60,740 nucleotides of DNA, from the IMG/VR virus record IMGVR_UViG_3300044825_002458, positions 1-60,740 of that record; one strand, written 5' to 3'. Below the pieces are notes generated by a model. That model did not search any database and was not told the DNA's origin. It was given only the letters and a program-made list of their open reading frames with translations. Below, one piece after another: positions 51,901-59,605 of this stretch; the first letter of the stretch is position 1; every line of letters starts with the position of its first letter. The position numbers were made by a program, and so were the translations under genes. Source of the DNA: a virus.

Positions 51901-52349
51901 CCTACAATGACAACCACGACCAGGTTACTGAGTGGGCGGCCGGCAGCGTAGATGACAAACAGAAGTGGATCAGGCAAGGCACCGCATATGTGGCTAGGCA
52001 GTACGCTTCAAGATGGCCCGGTGTTAGGGCCTATCAAAATCAGTCACTCCCGTGGCCAAGATACGGAGTGGTCGACTCTGACGGCTATGCCGTGTCATCC
52101 TCGTCCATCCCCGTCGGTATCCTCGAGGCATGCGCGGAAGCTTCCGTTAAGGCTGCGAGCGGGGCGCTATTCCTGACCGACGAAGCCGGCGGGTCAAACC
52201 TGCAGAGTGAAACCCTGACATTGGATGTGCTCACCCTTTCTAGCGTGTTTGTCGGATCGAAGGGTAATCAAACTCGGTTTGTCTCCATCGATCAAATCCT
52301 AATGGCCGCCGGGCTTATCAATGCCGGACTGAGAGTGAGGAGGTCATAA
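48933..52349 (+). CDS. Fibre-esterase fused to DnaT_2-like head-tail connector
   Basis: A 1138-residue protein with an unusual architecture. Residues about 560-940 form an SGNH/sialate-O-acetylesterase-like domain with VLVLGQSQAVS (block I), WVWWNGESDVS (block III) and NGIHHTMRGYLMAG (block V). Residues 1-550 look like an earlier, degenerate copy: LIVGDGHIKG, AAMMWETEIG, TEDYIELGRRLWRAM. The last 165 residues (from about 965, LIIEDGSGVDGANAF ... WPGVRAYQNQSLPWPRYG ... GLRVRRS) match the putative DnaT-like connector family (PF20557 type). Usually that module is a separate neck protein. The position between capsid and neck genes agrees. Confidence 0.7.
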   Translation: MTDYTHYYLIVGDGHIKGRRSPTMVDPVVGVTLTHLGPTQPVVNTIGRGATSGAVMRVTKIHSTSLVEGEAIVAVSISAFIPGETINWDSGGSATVGVFVQASDVPQTAQYAPERYDAITNAQTPSDASDTPWWDQGAKLARTITVASGFTGTFVKGDRCTCTSGAAFTVLKVTAGAGGTLNLYVMRVTGSPVVSDVITNTTRAGSGTIAAVQSDTPTGAWVQHHCLPNIGGAGADLYEVIPNGNATSRVTNLKPGLGLDIWVTQQAFAKHNASASGADRGARVLTYSTFDQNTSGVDGNLGGVTIQTVKCTGTFGNTWVIGETVTSGSWSAVVHGFSESNKYVFVRRTNGETLAAGTITGSTSGTTATATGPAYGWQPGSLYWNQFWAQHAAATGASNALRSGSPIKYEHLAAMMWETEIGPINSAIGAPWPTETQVVQEWESWITAMRTALGRPDLPVSLLNMDVRSQGGTIFGVPFSYFLRSVQVTMRDQIPGIILVSTDGFQPGTTASTNPSTLLVYRTEDYIELGRRLWRAMEYAEWIPGTGNFEPLPIVLVLGQSQAVSAIPGTFMALDLDPDLYPSAYFPGVSTIDPDVWIWNANDLVKSWENLDCATNGNTFFGQAPGTFSGITTVLAQRFKRRFSNDDGSAQVAFIHLPVSSASAYGGAPVPWTFDPQITGQQQVSGNYTVTAYAASGSNPARGRFTATTGTFAGWDVGGYVNVAGSALGLLGAGGNNHANYNNAQIYAISGDGSWIEIIGAFVNEGPESFTLSYGPWALWPLAEAQIEAALEKCVTQLRRIPRPAGWVWWNGESDVSVSEFYQAALNRIIERIDLVFGMRVKGDGPIPGALLELTPNTPVGTDEQVTAIIAAQRAIAAARPNTVSIDTSKLPLQISGTAWPRTTRQQNGIHHTMRGYLMAGYMTDKAMGTLTGIPEHPDGDAAVDFGAVGGGYTSGAGTDTIGTDSTLIIEDGSGVDGANAFFDTPYVDAYNDNHDQVTEWAAGSVDDKQKWIRQGTAYVARQYASRWPGVRAYQNQSLPWPRYGVVDSDGYAVSSSSIPVGILEACAEASVKAASGALFLTDEAGGSNLQSETLTLDVLTLSSVFVGSKGNQTRFVSIDQILMAAGLINAGLRVRRS

Positions 52350-52350
52350 C

Positions 52351-52752
52351 ATGACCACCGAGTTGGATAGGAAACTTGCCAACAAAGTCGAACTTGCGCT
52401 TCGACGGGTTGGAATATCCGCGTCATTGGTCACGGTTGTTCGATCTTACAACCCGTTAACAAGCCGTACCACTACGACCGAGACAACCACCACCATCATT
52501 TGCACACCACCCGTCGGCTGCATCGTGAACAGAGGGACTCTCCCAGCGTCAGCGGAAGGTAATCAGTCTGCGCAGTCGACGGGTCTCCGTATCATCACCA
52601 CTCCGAGCTTGATGAGTAACGTTAGCCCACATATCGGAGATACCGTGATTATCTCAAGCCGCCGGTACCGCATCACATCGTATGAGCCGATCTACTCTGG
52701 CGACTTCCTACAGCTCTATAAGATCTACTTGATCGGCGTCAATGGCATCTAA
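52351..52752 (+). CDS. Head-closure / neck protein
   Basis: A 133-residue beta-rich protein (SLMSNVSPHIGDTVIISSRRYRITSYEPIYSGDFLQLYKIYLIGVNG) in the exact place of head-closure proteins: after the connector and before the gp10-like protein. Only structure-level similarity is visible. ATG follows one base after the previous stop. Confidence 0.6.
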   Translation: MTTELDRKLANKVELALRRVGISASLVTVVRSYNPLTSRTTTTETTTTIICTPPVGCIVNRGTLPASAEGNQSAQSTGLRIITTPSLMSNVSPHIGDTVIISSRRYRITSYEPIYSGDFLQLYKIYLIGVNGI

Positions 52753-53230
52753 CTACAGAGCATGGAGCAAGCACATCCGGCTCTATGGCCAAGAGGTTAG
52801 AGGCCGAGTAAAGAGGTTCCACGGAGCTAGGTTCCTTCAGCTGGTTCGGATGGTGCTCAAGCAAACACCGAAGGATACTAGGCGAACAGTCGGTGAGTGG
52901 CAGGCAAGCGCTTACTTCCCAAAGACAGGGCTAGTCGGACACGTCCGCCCAATGTCCGAGGTCATTCAAGAAGCCCAGCAAGTTGTAGCTACCATGAACC
53001 CATTTAGTCGGACATGGTTAGTTAACAATATGAAGCATATCCGAATCCTTGAGTATGGACTGTTCATACCAAGGAATCCGGGACCGTCCAAAGATCGCCG
53101 ACCTCATCGATTTGGTAAGGTGTGGGTGGTCAATGGGTTCTCTATCCAAGCACCAAACGGTATTGTCCGCCCCGTGCTCGAATCACTTAACTCAGGTGTC
53201 GGCTCGTCATTCAAGATCAGCGGAGATTAG
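52742..53230 (+). CDS. HK97 gp10-like tail completion protein
   Basis: A 162-residue protein matching the gp10 family: VLKQTPKDTRRTVGEWQASAY, later EYGLFIP and PNGIVRPVLESL, the conserved 'TPVDTGR...N....EYG....P.GmvR' pattern. It joins the neck to the tail in many siphoviruses. Overlaps the previous gene by 11 bases. Confidence 0.8.
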   Translation: MASNYRAWSKHIRLYGQEVRGRVKRFHGARFLQLVRMVLKQTPKDTRRTVGEWQASAYFPKTGLVGHVRPMSEVIQEAQQVVATMNPFSRTWLVNNMKHIRILEYGLFIPRNPGPSKDRRPHRFGKVWVVNGFSIQAPNGIVRPVLESLNSGVGSSFKISGD

Positions 53231-53284
53231 TAGGTCTAGCGCAATCTGGGTTTGGGGGCGGGCCGACACCCCTCAACAACTAAA

Positions 53285-53710
53285 ATGGGCACTCATACTG
53301 AACTCACTAACTCCATCCAATCGCGATGGAAGACCCTGGTCGAAGATGCAATGAGCGTCCCGACTAAGTATCCAAACGTAGTATGGGTACCGCCCGATAC
53401 CGGCGAAGTGTGGGCTGACATCACAATTACAGTGGCCGCATCCGACCAGATCGACCTCGGCACTGAGGATCGAACCGTAAGGCATGTGGGCTTTGGTAAC
53501 GTCAACCTGTATTTCCAACAGGGTGGAACCTCTACCGCTCCACAAGAGCTCGTGGATCAGATCGTACCACTATTCAGAATGCTCACCGTGACAACCGAGA
53601 GCGAACTTGGTATTGTATTCCGTGTGCCTCGCGTAGCCGTCATCGGTGACTACCAACAGTGGTATGTCATTAACCTTACCCTTCCCTTTTACCTGGACGA
53701 GGTAGCCTAG
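53285..53710 (+). CDS. Tail terminator-like protein (DUF4128 type)
   Basis: A 141-residue protein with VWADITITVAASDQIDLGTEDRTVRHVGFGNVNLYF and a C-terminal strand TLPFYLDEVA. This is the alternating strand pattern of the tail-terminator fold that caps the tail tube. It precedes the tail-tube gene directly. I start at ATG 53285, because the earlier ATG at 53252 has no support. The leader is A/C-rich with no ribosome site. Confidence 0.7.
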   Translation: MGTHTELTNSIQSRWKTLVEDAMSVPTKYPNVVWVPPDTGEVWADITITVAASDQIDLGTEDRTVRHVGFGNVNLYFQQGGTSTAPQELVDQIVPLFRMLTVTTESELGIVFRVPRVAVIGDYQQWYVINLTLPFYLDEVA

Positions 53711-53712
53711 TC

Positions 53713-54903
53713 ATGTCACAGATCGCAAGCGCATCAGTCACCCGCCTTGCCCGAGCGAAGGAGAGTACCTACGCAACGGCCCCCACCACCGGCTCCGCGT
53801 ATACCAAGATGCGGTATACTGGTGAGTCGCTGAGTCAGGAAGTTCAAACCGCCACCAGTAACGAGATCAACGACGACCGCCAGACGTCTGACTTGATCCG
53901 CACCGACCTCGGTGCAGCCGGCGGCATCAACTTCGAGTTCAGCTACGGTACCTACGACCTGGAGCTCCTGGCGCTCCTCCACGAGGACACCGGAGACTGG
54001 GTCGCGGGTGCCACCCACAACCTGGCATCTTGCAACATCACCGGCGGAAATGCACTGTCGGGCGACTGGAGCTCGTTGACCGCCCACGCTGGCAAGTTCG
54101 CTCGCATCGTTGTCCGCGCAGCGGGCCCCGGCGCCATCGAACAAACGGTGATCGCCAAGCTGAGCACAGCTACGGCGGGTGGTGCCACACTCACGCTGAT
54201 GGAAACCGCGCTGACCAACGTCACTGGCAAGGACGTCACGGTCACCGTGATGAAGATGGCCACGAACGGTGTCACCCGTCAATCGTTCACCTACGAGAGA
54301 TTCTTCTCAGACGCTGAAGGCGGCACTGGCAACTACGCCTACAACAAGGGCTATACGCCCAACTCGATCAGCCTCTCAATCTCCGCAGGGGCAATCATCA
54401 CTGGTTCCATCGAGTTCATCGGCTCGATCGAAACCGCCGAAACCGCCGCGCTGTGGACCGGCTCGCAGAACGCGGCGACCACCACCAAGGTGATGAACGG
54501 CATCGATCACGTGGAGGCAGTGCTCGAAGGCGGATCGGGGTTCAGGTTCTCGCGCCTCGATCTGACCATCGGCAACAACATCAACGCTCACAAGGCCGTC
54601 TCGATTCTCGGCGCATTCGAGCTGACCAGCGGCCAGCTTGCAGTGTCGGGGTCGGTGAGCGCATACTTCAACACCAAGGCTCAGTTCGACAAGTTCTTGA
54701 ACTTCGTGGATACCAACCTTGTGTTGATGTTCCGTGACCAAACCGGTAACGAATACGTCCTTGAGATCCCGGACGTGAAGTTCACCGCCGGCAAGCGCAA
54801 CGCCGCGGGCATCAACCAACCAGTCATCGCCGAGCTCTCATTCGGTGCCATCAAGGACCCGACGATCGGCAAGACTCTCCGACTGTTCGCGCTCGACGCC
54901 TAG
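53713..54903 (+). CDS. Major tail tube protein
   Basis: A 396-residue protein of the phage tail-tube type. The N-terminal domain starts ARAKESTYATAPTTGSAYTKMRYTGESL and continues with NEINDDRQTSDLIRTDLGAAGGINFEFSYGTYD, classic tail-tube motifs. A Thr/Ala-rich insert (about 100-190) may be an outer Ig-like decoration. The C-terminal domain repeats the fold (LTIGNNINAHKAVSILGAFE). Stacked hexamers form the tail tube; the tape measure downstream sets its length. Confidence 0.88.
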   Translation: MSQIASASVTRLARAKESTYATAPTTGSAYTKMRYTGESLSQEVQTATSNEINDDRQTSDLIRTDLGAAGGINFEFSYGTYDLELLALLHEDTGDWVAGATHNLASCNITGGNALSGDWSSLTAHAGKFARIVVRAAGPGAIEQTVIAKLSTATAGGATLTLMETALTNVTGKDVTVTVMKMATNGVTRQSFTYERFFSDAEGGTGNYAYNKGYTPNSISLSISAGAIITGSIEFIGSIETAETAALWTGSQNAATTTKVMNGIDHVEAVLEGGSGFRFSRLDLTIGNNINAHKAVSILGAFELTSGQLAVSGSVSAYFNTKAQFDKFLNFVDTNLVLMFRDQTGNEYVLEIPDVKFTAGKRNAAGINQPVIAELSFGAIKDPTIGKTLRLFALDA

Positions 54904-54942
54904 TAACGTCGGGCTCTCCCAAACCCAAACCCAATCACTACT

Positions 54943-55371
54943 ATGCCAAGCCTGAAGAACACTCTCCTCAACATCGAAGCCCTGGACGATGGCGTCTGGC
55001 AGACCTTCTACACCGATCCCGAGACGGGGTTGGAGATTCGTGCCAAGGTTGCGTCGGCGACTTCGCCGAACTACACCAAGGCCGTTTCGAAGATCACCCG
55101 TCGGTATCGATCCGAGCTTCGGGGAGTCGGGCAGAACATCCCGGCTGAGCTGATGAACAAGATCCAACGTGAGGCCGCGGGAGAAGCACTGCTTACCGAC
55201 TGGACCGGGATCGAAGACGACAATGGTACTACGATCACCTTCTCGAAGGAGAAGGCGATCGAGTTCATGACCGATCGAGCCTACACCGAGTTCTTCGAAT
55301 GGGTCACTGAAGTGGCCAGCAATCGATCGCTGTTCCGCAAGGAAGCAATCGATCACGCCGCAAAAAACTGA
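54943..55371 (+). CDS. Tail assembly chaperone, short form (G-like)
   Basis: A 142-residue protein between tail-tube and tape-measure genes, where the tail chaperone always lies. It ends at a TGA that follows the slippery heptamer A-AAA-AAC (55362-55368) in the correct register. The leader has CCCAAACCCAAACCC and no ribosome site. It should assist assembly around the tape measure and be absent from virions. Confidence 0.85.
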   Translation: MPSLKNTLLNIEALDDGVWQTFYTDPETGLEIRAKVASATSPNYTKAVSKITRRYRSELRGVGQNIPAELMNKIQREAAGEALLTDWTGIEDDNGTTITFSKEKAIEFMTDRAYTEFFEWVTEVASNRSLFRKEAIDHAAKN

Positions 55372-55709
55372 TAGCGCGCTTCGCCTGGGAGCTCGAGTGG
55401 CTCCGAGACGAAGCGCTGCTCATACTCCTTGAGAACGAACAGGAAAATGGTCGTGAAGTCCCCGAGGATTTTGCAAACCCACCTGAGGTTCAATGGGAGT
55501 ATGTCCACTACTGGAGCTTCTTCATTACGCTCCACAACTTTCGACACAGCGCACAAGTACCAATCGCGCTGCACGACATTGAAGCTTTGCTCAACATCAG
55601 CGGTGTTAGCGACCCCGAAGATCGGATGGACTACACCACGATTGTCAGCCAAGTCGATGTCCACTTTCGTACCAAGCTGTTACCGAAGTACACGAGCGAA
55701 AACAAATGA
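54943..55709 (+). CDS. Tail assembly chaperone, -1 frameshift long form (GT-like)
   Basis: Slippage by -1 at AAAAAAC (55362-55368) skips the TGA at 55369 and continues for 113 codons (LIARFAWELEWLRDEALLIL ... KYTSENK) to a TGA at 55707-55709. The extension has no start codon of its own near its beginning and no ribosome site. Its stop overlaps the tape-measure ATG (55706) as ATGA. The predicted product is 255 residues. This matches the G/GT chaperone pair of lambda and many siphoviruses. Confidence 0.85.
55362..55368 (+). promoter_or_regulatory. Programmed -1 frameshift slippery site
   Basis: The heptamer A AAA AAC is aligned with the zero frame (gcA AAA AAC TGA), the most efficient bacterial -1 slippery sequence. 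The stop codon follows at once. GC-rich sequence (55374-55400) downstream could form a stimulating structure. Confidence 0.85.
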
Positions 55710-58636
55710 GCAGCAGCGACCTTCCGGCACCCGGCGGCGGTAACACACTCGTTATCGCGGTCGATAGTACTCGAGCAGTCTCGAGCGTCAACCGGCTCAG
55801 CGATGCATTCGGTACCATCGACAATCGAGCCCGTAAGGCCACGGAGGAGATCGTTCAATACGAAAGAGCCGTAGACGATGCGGGGATCCAGGTTGACGAT
55901 CTGACCAAGTTGCTTGCTAAGTTGGCGGCCGCGTATGCCGGGTTCCAAGGACTCAAGCAAGCGGTAAACAACATGGCTAGCTTTGAACAAGCGGTAGCCA
56001 ACATCGCTGCATCAAGCCACAGCGGGGCTGAAAGTTTCGAGCTCATTTCAAACAGCCTAAAGGAACTTAACCTCACTACTAGATTCTCGCTGAACGAGAT
56101 CGAAACCGCGCTCCTCAAAATCACGCGAGCTGGATTCACACTCGAAGACAGCCTTAAGATCCTACCTCAGTCGCTCACACTCGCCGCTGCGTCATTCGGA
56201 GATGTCGCAGTGTCTGCGGACACTACGTCGGATGTTATCAAGTCATTCAACCTCTCAGTGGATGATAGCAGCCGAGTAGTCGACGTTCTCGGTAAGTTGG
56301 CTAATACCACTGCCGCCGATGTTGTGGAGATCAAGGACGCTATCGCCACGGTTGCGCCCGTCGCAAATCAGTTCGGTGTATCGCTAGAGGAAGTCGCAGC
56401 GGGCATCGCCACCTTGACGGAACGTGGTATTCGCGCACGTATCGGCGGCCTTGGTCTGAAGGAGATGCTCATTCAGCTAGGCCCCGCAATGGACAAGGCC
56501 AATCCACAACGTGTAGGGTTGCTGACGGCCCTCGAGAAATTGGCTGATCGCCAGTTCACCGCATCCGAGCAAACCGCAATCTTCAGTAAAGAGGTTGTCC
56601 AGGTTACCTCAACACTGCTCAACAATGTTGCTCGGTACCGAGAACTGGTTGAGGCCTCAAAGGAAGTTGGCTCAGCGCACGAGATCGTTAACGCCCAGCA
56701 TCAGACGCTCGAGTTTGGTTTTAAGCAAGTTGGCGCAGCGGCGCAAGAGCTGTTCCTTAACTACACCGAGCACTTGGTACCGTCTACCAAGGACTTTCTT
56801 AAGAACCTCAAAGACGCGGTCTTGATATTGGCCGGTAATGATGAGGCCATGCGAAATGCATCCGAGGGCGCCAACAAGTTGGCTCGAGCTCTCGCCATCG
56901 CTTTCGACGTTGCCATCATCGTATCAGTGGTTGCTATCACCGACGCAATCGCTGGAATGATCGCGGCTTTGATTGCAGCGACCGGTCCGATCGGCGCAGT
57001 CGCGGTTGCGTTCACGTTGCTCCTTACCTACCTCACCAATACGGAAGAGAGCGTGAACAATGTGGACAAGTCATTTAGGAACCTTAAGGATACAGTAGTT
57101 GACCTGAGACTTGTTCCTGTAAGCATCGACGCCGACATCCAGAAGATTACCAAGCTGACGGCCGAGATCAACCTGGCTCGTGATACCGCAGCTAAGAGAG
57201 AAGCGGTAAACGCAAAGATGGCACAGCTCGAGGCCCTTAAACACGAGCTCGAACTGCTTAGCGATGAAGGAAGGTATGCATCAACCAGCATTCTCGAGCT
57301 GGCGCACGCATTCCGAATTGACCCCAATGATGTGGCTCAGATCGAATCGGTTCAGAATATCCTTCGTGGCTTGAAGCTGGCTAACTTTGCGCCTGACACA
57401 CCCGACAGTGCGTTCTTCAGTACCAAGGACGTCGTCCCCACCGAGGGCATCATGGCCGTTGTCAAGCAGGAGATATACCGCTTGAACGACATGATCGAGA
57501 AGGACCCGACATTGAAGATCGACGTGGTCCACCCCGACGAAGATGCCGCTAAGAAAGTTACGAAGACCATCGACGAGATCTTGGACAAGCTCCAGCAGCG
57601 AGCTGAGAATGCGGGTAACATCGACGTTTTCGATACCTACCTCAATAAGCTCAAGGAAGAAACCCAGAAGCTGGCGGGCGATAACTTCGAGCGCGCTAAA
57701 TCAAAGGCACTGATTGAAGGCGAGAACTTTGCTCGTCAACACGGCGTAAAGTTTACGAAGGATCAAATCAAGGCCATCGAGGACGAGGCCGATGCTCAGC
57801 AACGGCTCATCGAGACTCGTAAGAAAGAAGCCGACTACATTCGAATCAATCGCGAAAAGACCCAGGAAGCGATCGACCTCATTCAAGCACTTAAGACCGA
57901 GCAAGAAGCGGTTAACCTTACTAGCATCGAACGCGAGAGGCTCATTACCATCCGCCACGCAGATGCTATTGCGATGAAGGCTCAGTCCGACGAGGTCGAT
58001 GAGCTGGCAAAGAACATCAAAGAGGAAGCCGATAAACTGGCCAAGCTTCAGGCCGGTAAAGTGATTGCCGACGGCATTGTCGACCCAATCATCTCGGGCC
58101 TTGAAGATGCAATCTTCGAGTTCAACAAGCTCAATGACGTGGTTAAGAACGTCATGGAGTCAATCGCCAGAAACATCCTAAGGGAGACCGCCCTAGAGCC
58201 TCTTAAGAAGGCCCTCACTAACCTCATCTTCAGCATCGTCACTTCAGCAGCGACAGGGACTAGTAGCGGCAGCGGGAACTTCGGCGGAGTCCAGTCGAAC
58301 GGTGGAGGAGGCCTACTTGGCCCTTCTGTGGGCGTAAGCGGACATGCGGTGGGCGATACGTTCTCGGGCGGTATGGCGCGTGCGTTCAGCCGTCCAACGC
58401 TTCTGGATTCCGGTGTGTCCGGTCATCGATTCCTTCTGGGTGAGAAAGATCCTGAGGGCGCATTCCCCCTTACGCGTGACTCACAAGGTCGATTGGCCAT
58501 CCGAGGTACTGGCGGAGGCGGCACTGTCATCAATGCCAATATGACAGTAGTGGCCTCTAATCCCGCAGACTTCGGTAGGAGTCAGCGACAAGTGATGGAC
58601 TCACTCCGGTCAGCAATTCGACTTTCCATTCGGTAA
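55706..58636 (+). CDS. Tape measure protein
   Basis: A 976-residue protein that fills the tail and sets its length; by the usual 0.15 nm per residue this predicts a tail near 145 nm. Residues 65-250 match the TP901-type tape-measure core (FEQAVANIAASSHSGAESFE, TTRFSLNEIETALLKITRAG). A hydrophobic zone lies at about 393-450 (AFDVAIIVSVVAITDAIAGM). Long coiled coils fill 480-800, and the Gly/Ser-rich C-terminus (GTSSGSGNFGG) ends in a folded tip domain. ATG overlaps the frameshift product stop. Confidence 0.92.
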   Translation: MSSSDLPAPGGGNTLVIAVDSTRAVSSVNRLSDAFGTIDNRARKATEEIVQYERAVDDAGIQVDDLTKLLAKLAAAYAGFQGLKQAVNNMASFEQAVANIAASSHSGAESFELISNSLKELNLTTRFSLNEIETALLKITRAGFTLEDSLKILPQSLTLAAASFGDVAVSADTTSDVIKSFNLSVDDSSRVVDVLGKLANTTAADVVEIKDAIATVAPVANQFGVSLEEVAAGIATLTERGIRARIGGLGLKEMLIQLGPAMDKANPQRVGLLTALEKLADRQFTASEQTAIFSKEVVQVTSTLLNNVARYRELVEASKEVGSAHEIVNAQHQTLEFGFKQVGAAAQELFLNYTEHLVPSTKDFLKNLKDAVLILAGNDEAMRNASEGANKLARALAIAFDVAIIVSVVAITDAIAGMIAALIAATGPIGAVAVAFTLLLTYLTNTEESVNNVDKSFRNLKDTVVDLRLVPVSIDADIQKITKLTAEINLARDTAAKREAVNAKMAQLEALKHELELLSDEGRYASTSILELAHAFRIDPNDVAQIESVQNILRGLKLANFAPDTPDSAFFSTKDVVPTEGIMAVVKQEIYRLNDMIEKDPTLKIDVVHPDEDAAKKVTKTIDEILDKLQQRAENAGNIDVFDTYLNKLKEETQKLAGDNFERAKSKALIEGENFARQHGVKFTKDQIKAIEDEADAQQRLIETRKKEADYIRINREKTQEAIDLIQALKTEQEAVNLTSIERERLITIRHADAIAMKAQSDEVDELAKNIKEEADKLAKLQAGKVIADGIVDPIISGLEDAIFEFNKLNDVVKNVMESIARNILRETALEPLKKALTNLIFSIVTSAATGTSSGSGNFGGVQSNGGGGLLGPSVGVSGHAVGDTFSGGMARAFSRPTLLDSGVSGHRFLLGEKDPEGAFPLTRDSQGRLAIRGTGGGGTVINANMTVVASNPADFGRSQRQVMDSLRSAIRLSIR

Positions 58637-58639
58637 CCC

Positions 58640-59605
58640 ATGACATTCTCCAATCAGCTGTTCCCGGTAAAGATCTCATTTGGGTCACTGGGAGGTCCTC
58701 GCCACGGCGGAGTAGTAAGTGAGCTACCGAGCGGTCAACGAAAAGTGACAGTCCGGTGGGACGGGGCACTTCGTCGATACGATGCGAAATGGGGACTCAA
58801 GACTCAACAAGACCTATACTTGGTATACAACTTTGTGTTGGCCCACAACGGAGCTGAACACACATTCCGATACCGAGACCACCTAGACTACTCGTCAAAC
58901 GCCATCGACGGAGGTAGTACTGTCATTGCGGGCGATGATCAGCTATGCGGTGTTGGCGATGGGTCGAATCGGTCATTCTTCCTATCGAAGGTATACAACG
59001 CCGGACCTGTGGAGAAAGTTCGTCGTATCCAACTACCGTGGACATCACCCGCTCCAATTGTATGGGTCGATGGCGTACTTCAAGTTGAAGGGTCAGACCA
59101 TACCATCGACTACACGACAGGCGAGATCTTGTTCGGAACTGCTCCGTCAATGGGCCTCGAGGTGACCGCCGGGTTCATGTTCGATGTGCACTGCCAGTTT
59201 ACCCAAGAAGTAGACAACTTCCTTCAAGTAGCTATCACTGGGTTCAAGGCGGGCGAAATTCCTAGCATTACCATTGATGAAGTCTCGAGCGATGCTTCGA
59301 ACAGCGTTAGTCGGTCGTTCGGAGGCAGTCGACTTATCAACCTGACTGCCGACCTCAGAATGTCGTTGAATATGGGCGAACTGCTCATTGTCAACCCCAG
59401 CGCTTCGGGGTTTTCGATGTGGCTACCCAACGTCAAAGGCCTCGGTAGCGGAAAGCTATACTTCATCATATCCAACATCTCAGCATTCTCATTCGACCTA
59501 AACAGTCATACGGGAATACTCCAGAGCACCATCGGCCCCGGCGAAACCTGGTTCATCTCACTTCTCGATAACGGCGATAATACCAAGTCCTGGGTAATCT
59601 CATAA
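58640..59605 (+). CDS. Distal tail protein, DUF2460 family
   Basis: A 321-residue protein. Residues 1-205 match DUF2460: FPVKISFGSLGGPRHGGVVSE, RYDAKWGLKTQQDLYLVYNF, TIDYTTGEILFGTAPSMGLEVTAGF-type strands (SDHTIDYTTGEILFG). This family is the distal tail protein of gene-transfer-agent-like tails and joins tube to hub. The remaining 115 residues are an added beta-rich domain (FSMWLPNVKGLGSGKLYFII) resembling fibre heads. Its stop overlaps the next ATG as TAATG. Confidence 0.85.
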   Translation: MTFSNQLFPVKISFGSLGGPRHGGVVSELPSGQRKVTVRWDGALRRYDAKWGLKTQQDLYLVYNFVLAHNGAEHTFRYRDHLDYSSNAIDGGSTVIAGDDQLCGVGDGSNRSFFLSKVYNAGPVEKVRRIQLPWTSPAPIVWVDGVLQVEGSDHTIDYTTGEILFGTAPSMGLEVTAGFMFDVHCQFTQEVDNFLQVAITGFKAGEIPSITIDEVSSDASNSVSRSFGGSRLINLTADLRMSLNMGELLIVNPSASGFSMWLPNVKGLGSGKLYFIISNISAFSFDLNSHTGILQSTIGPGETWFISLLDNGDNTKSWVIS

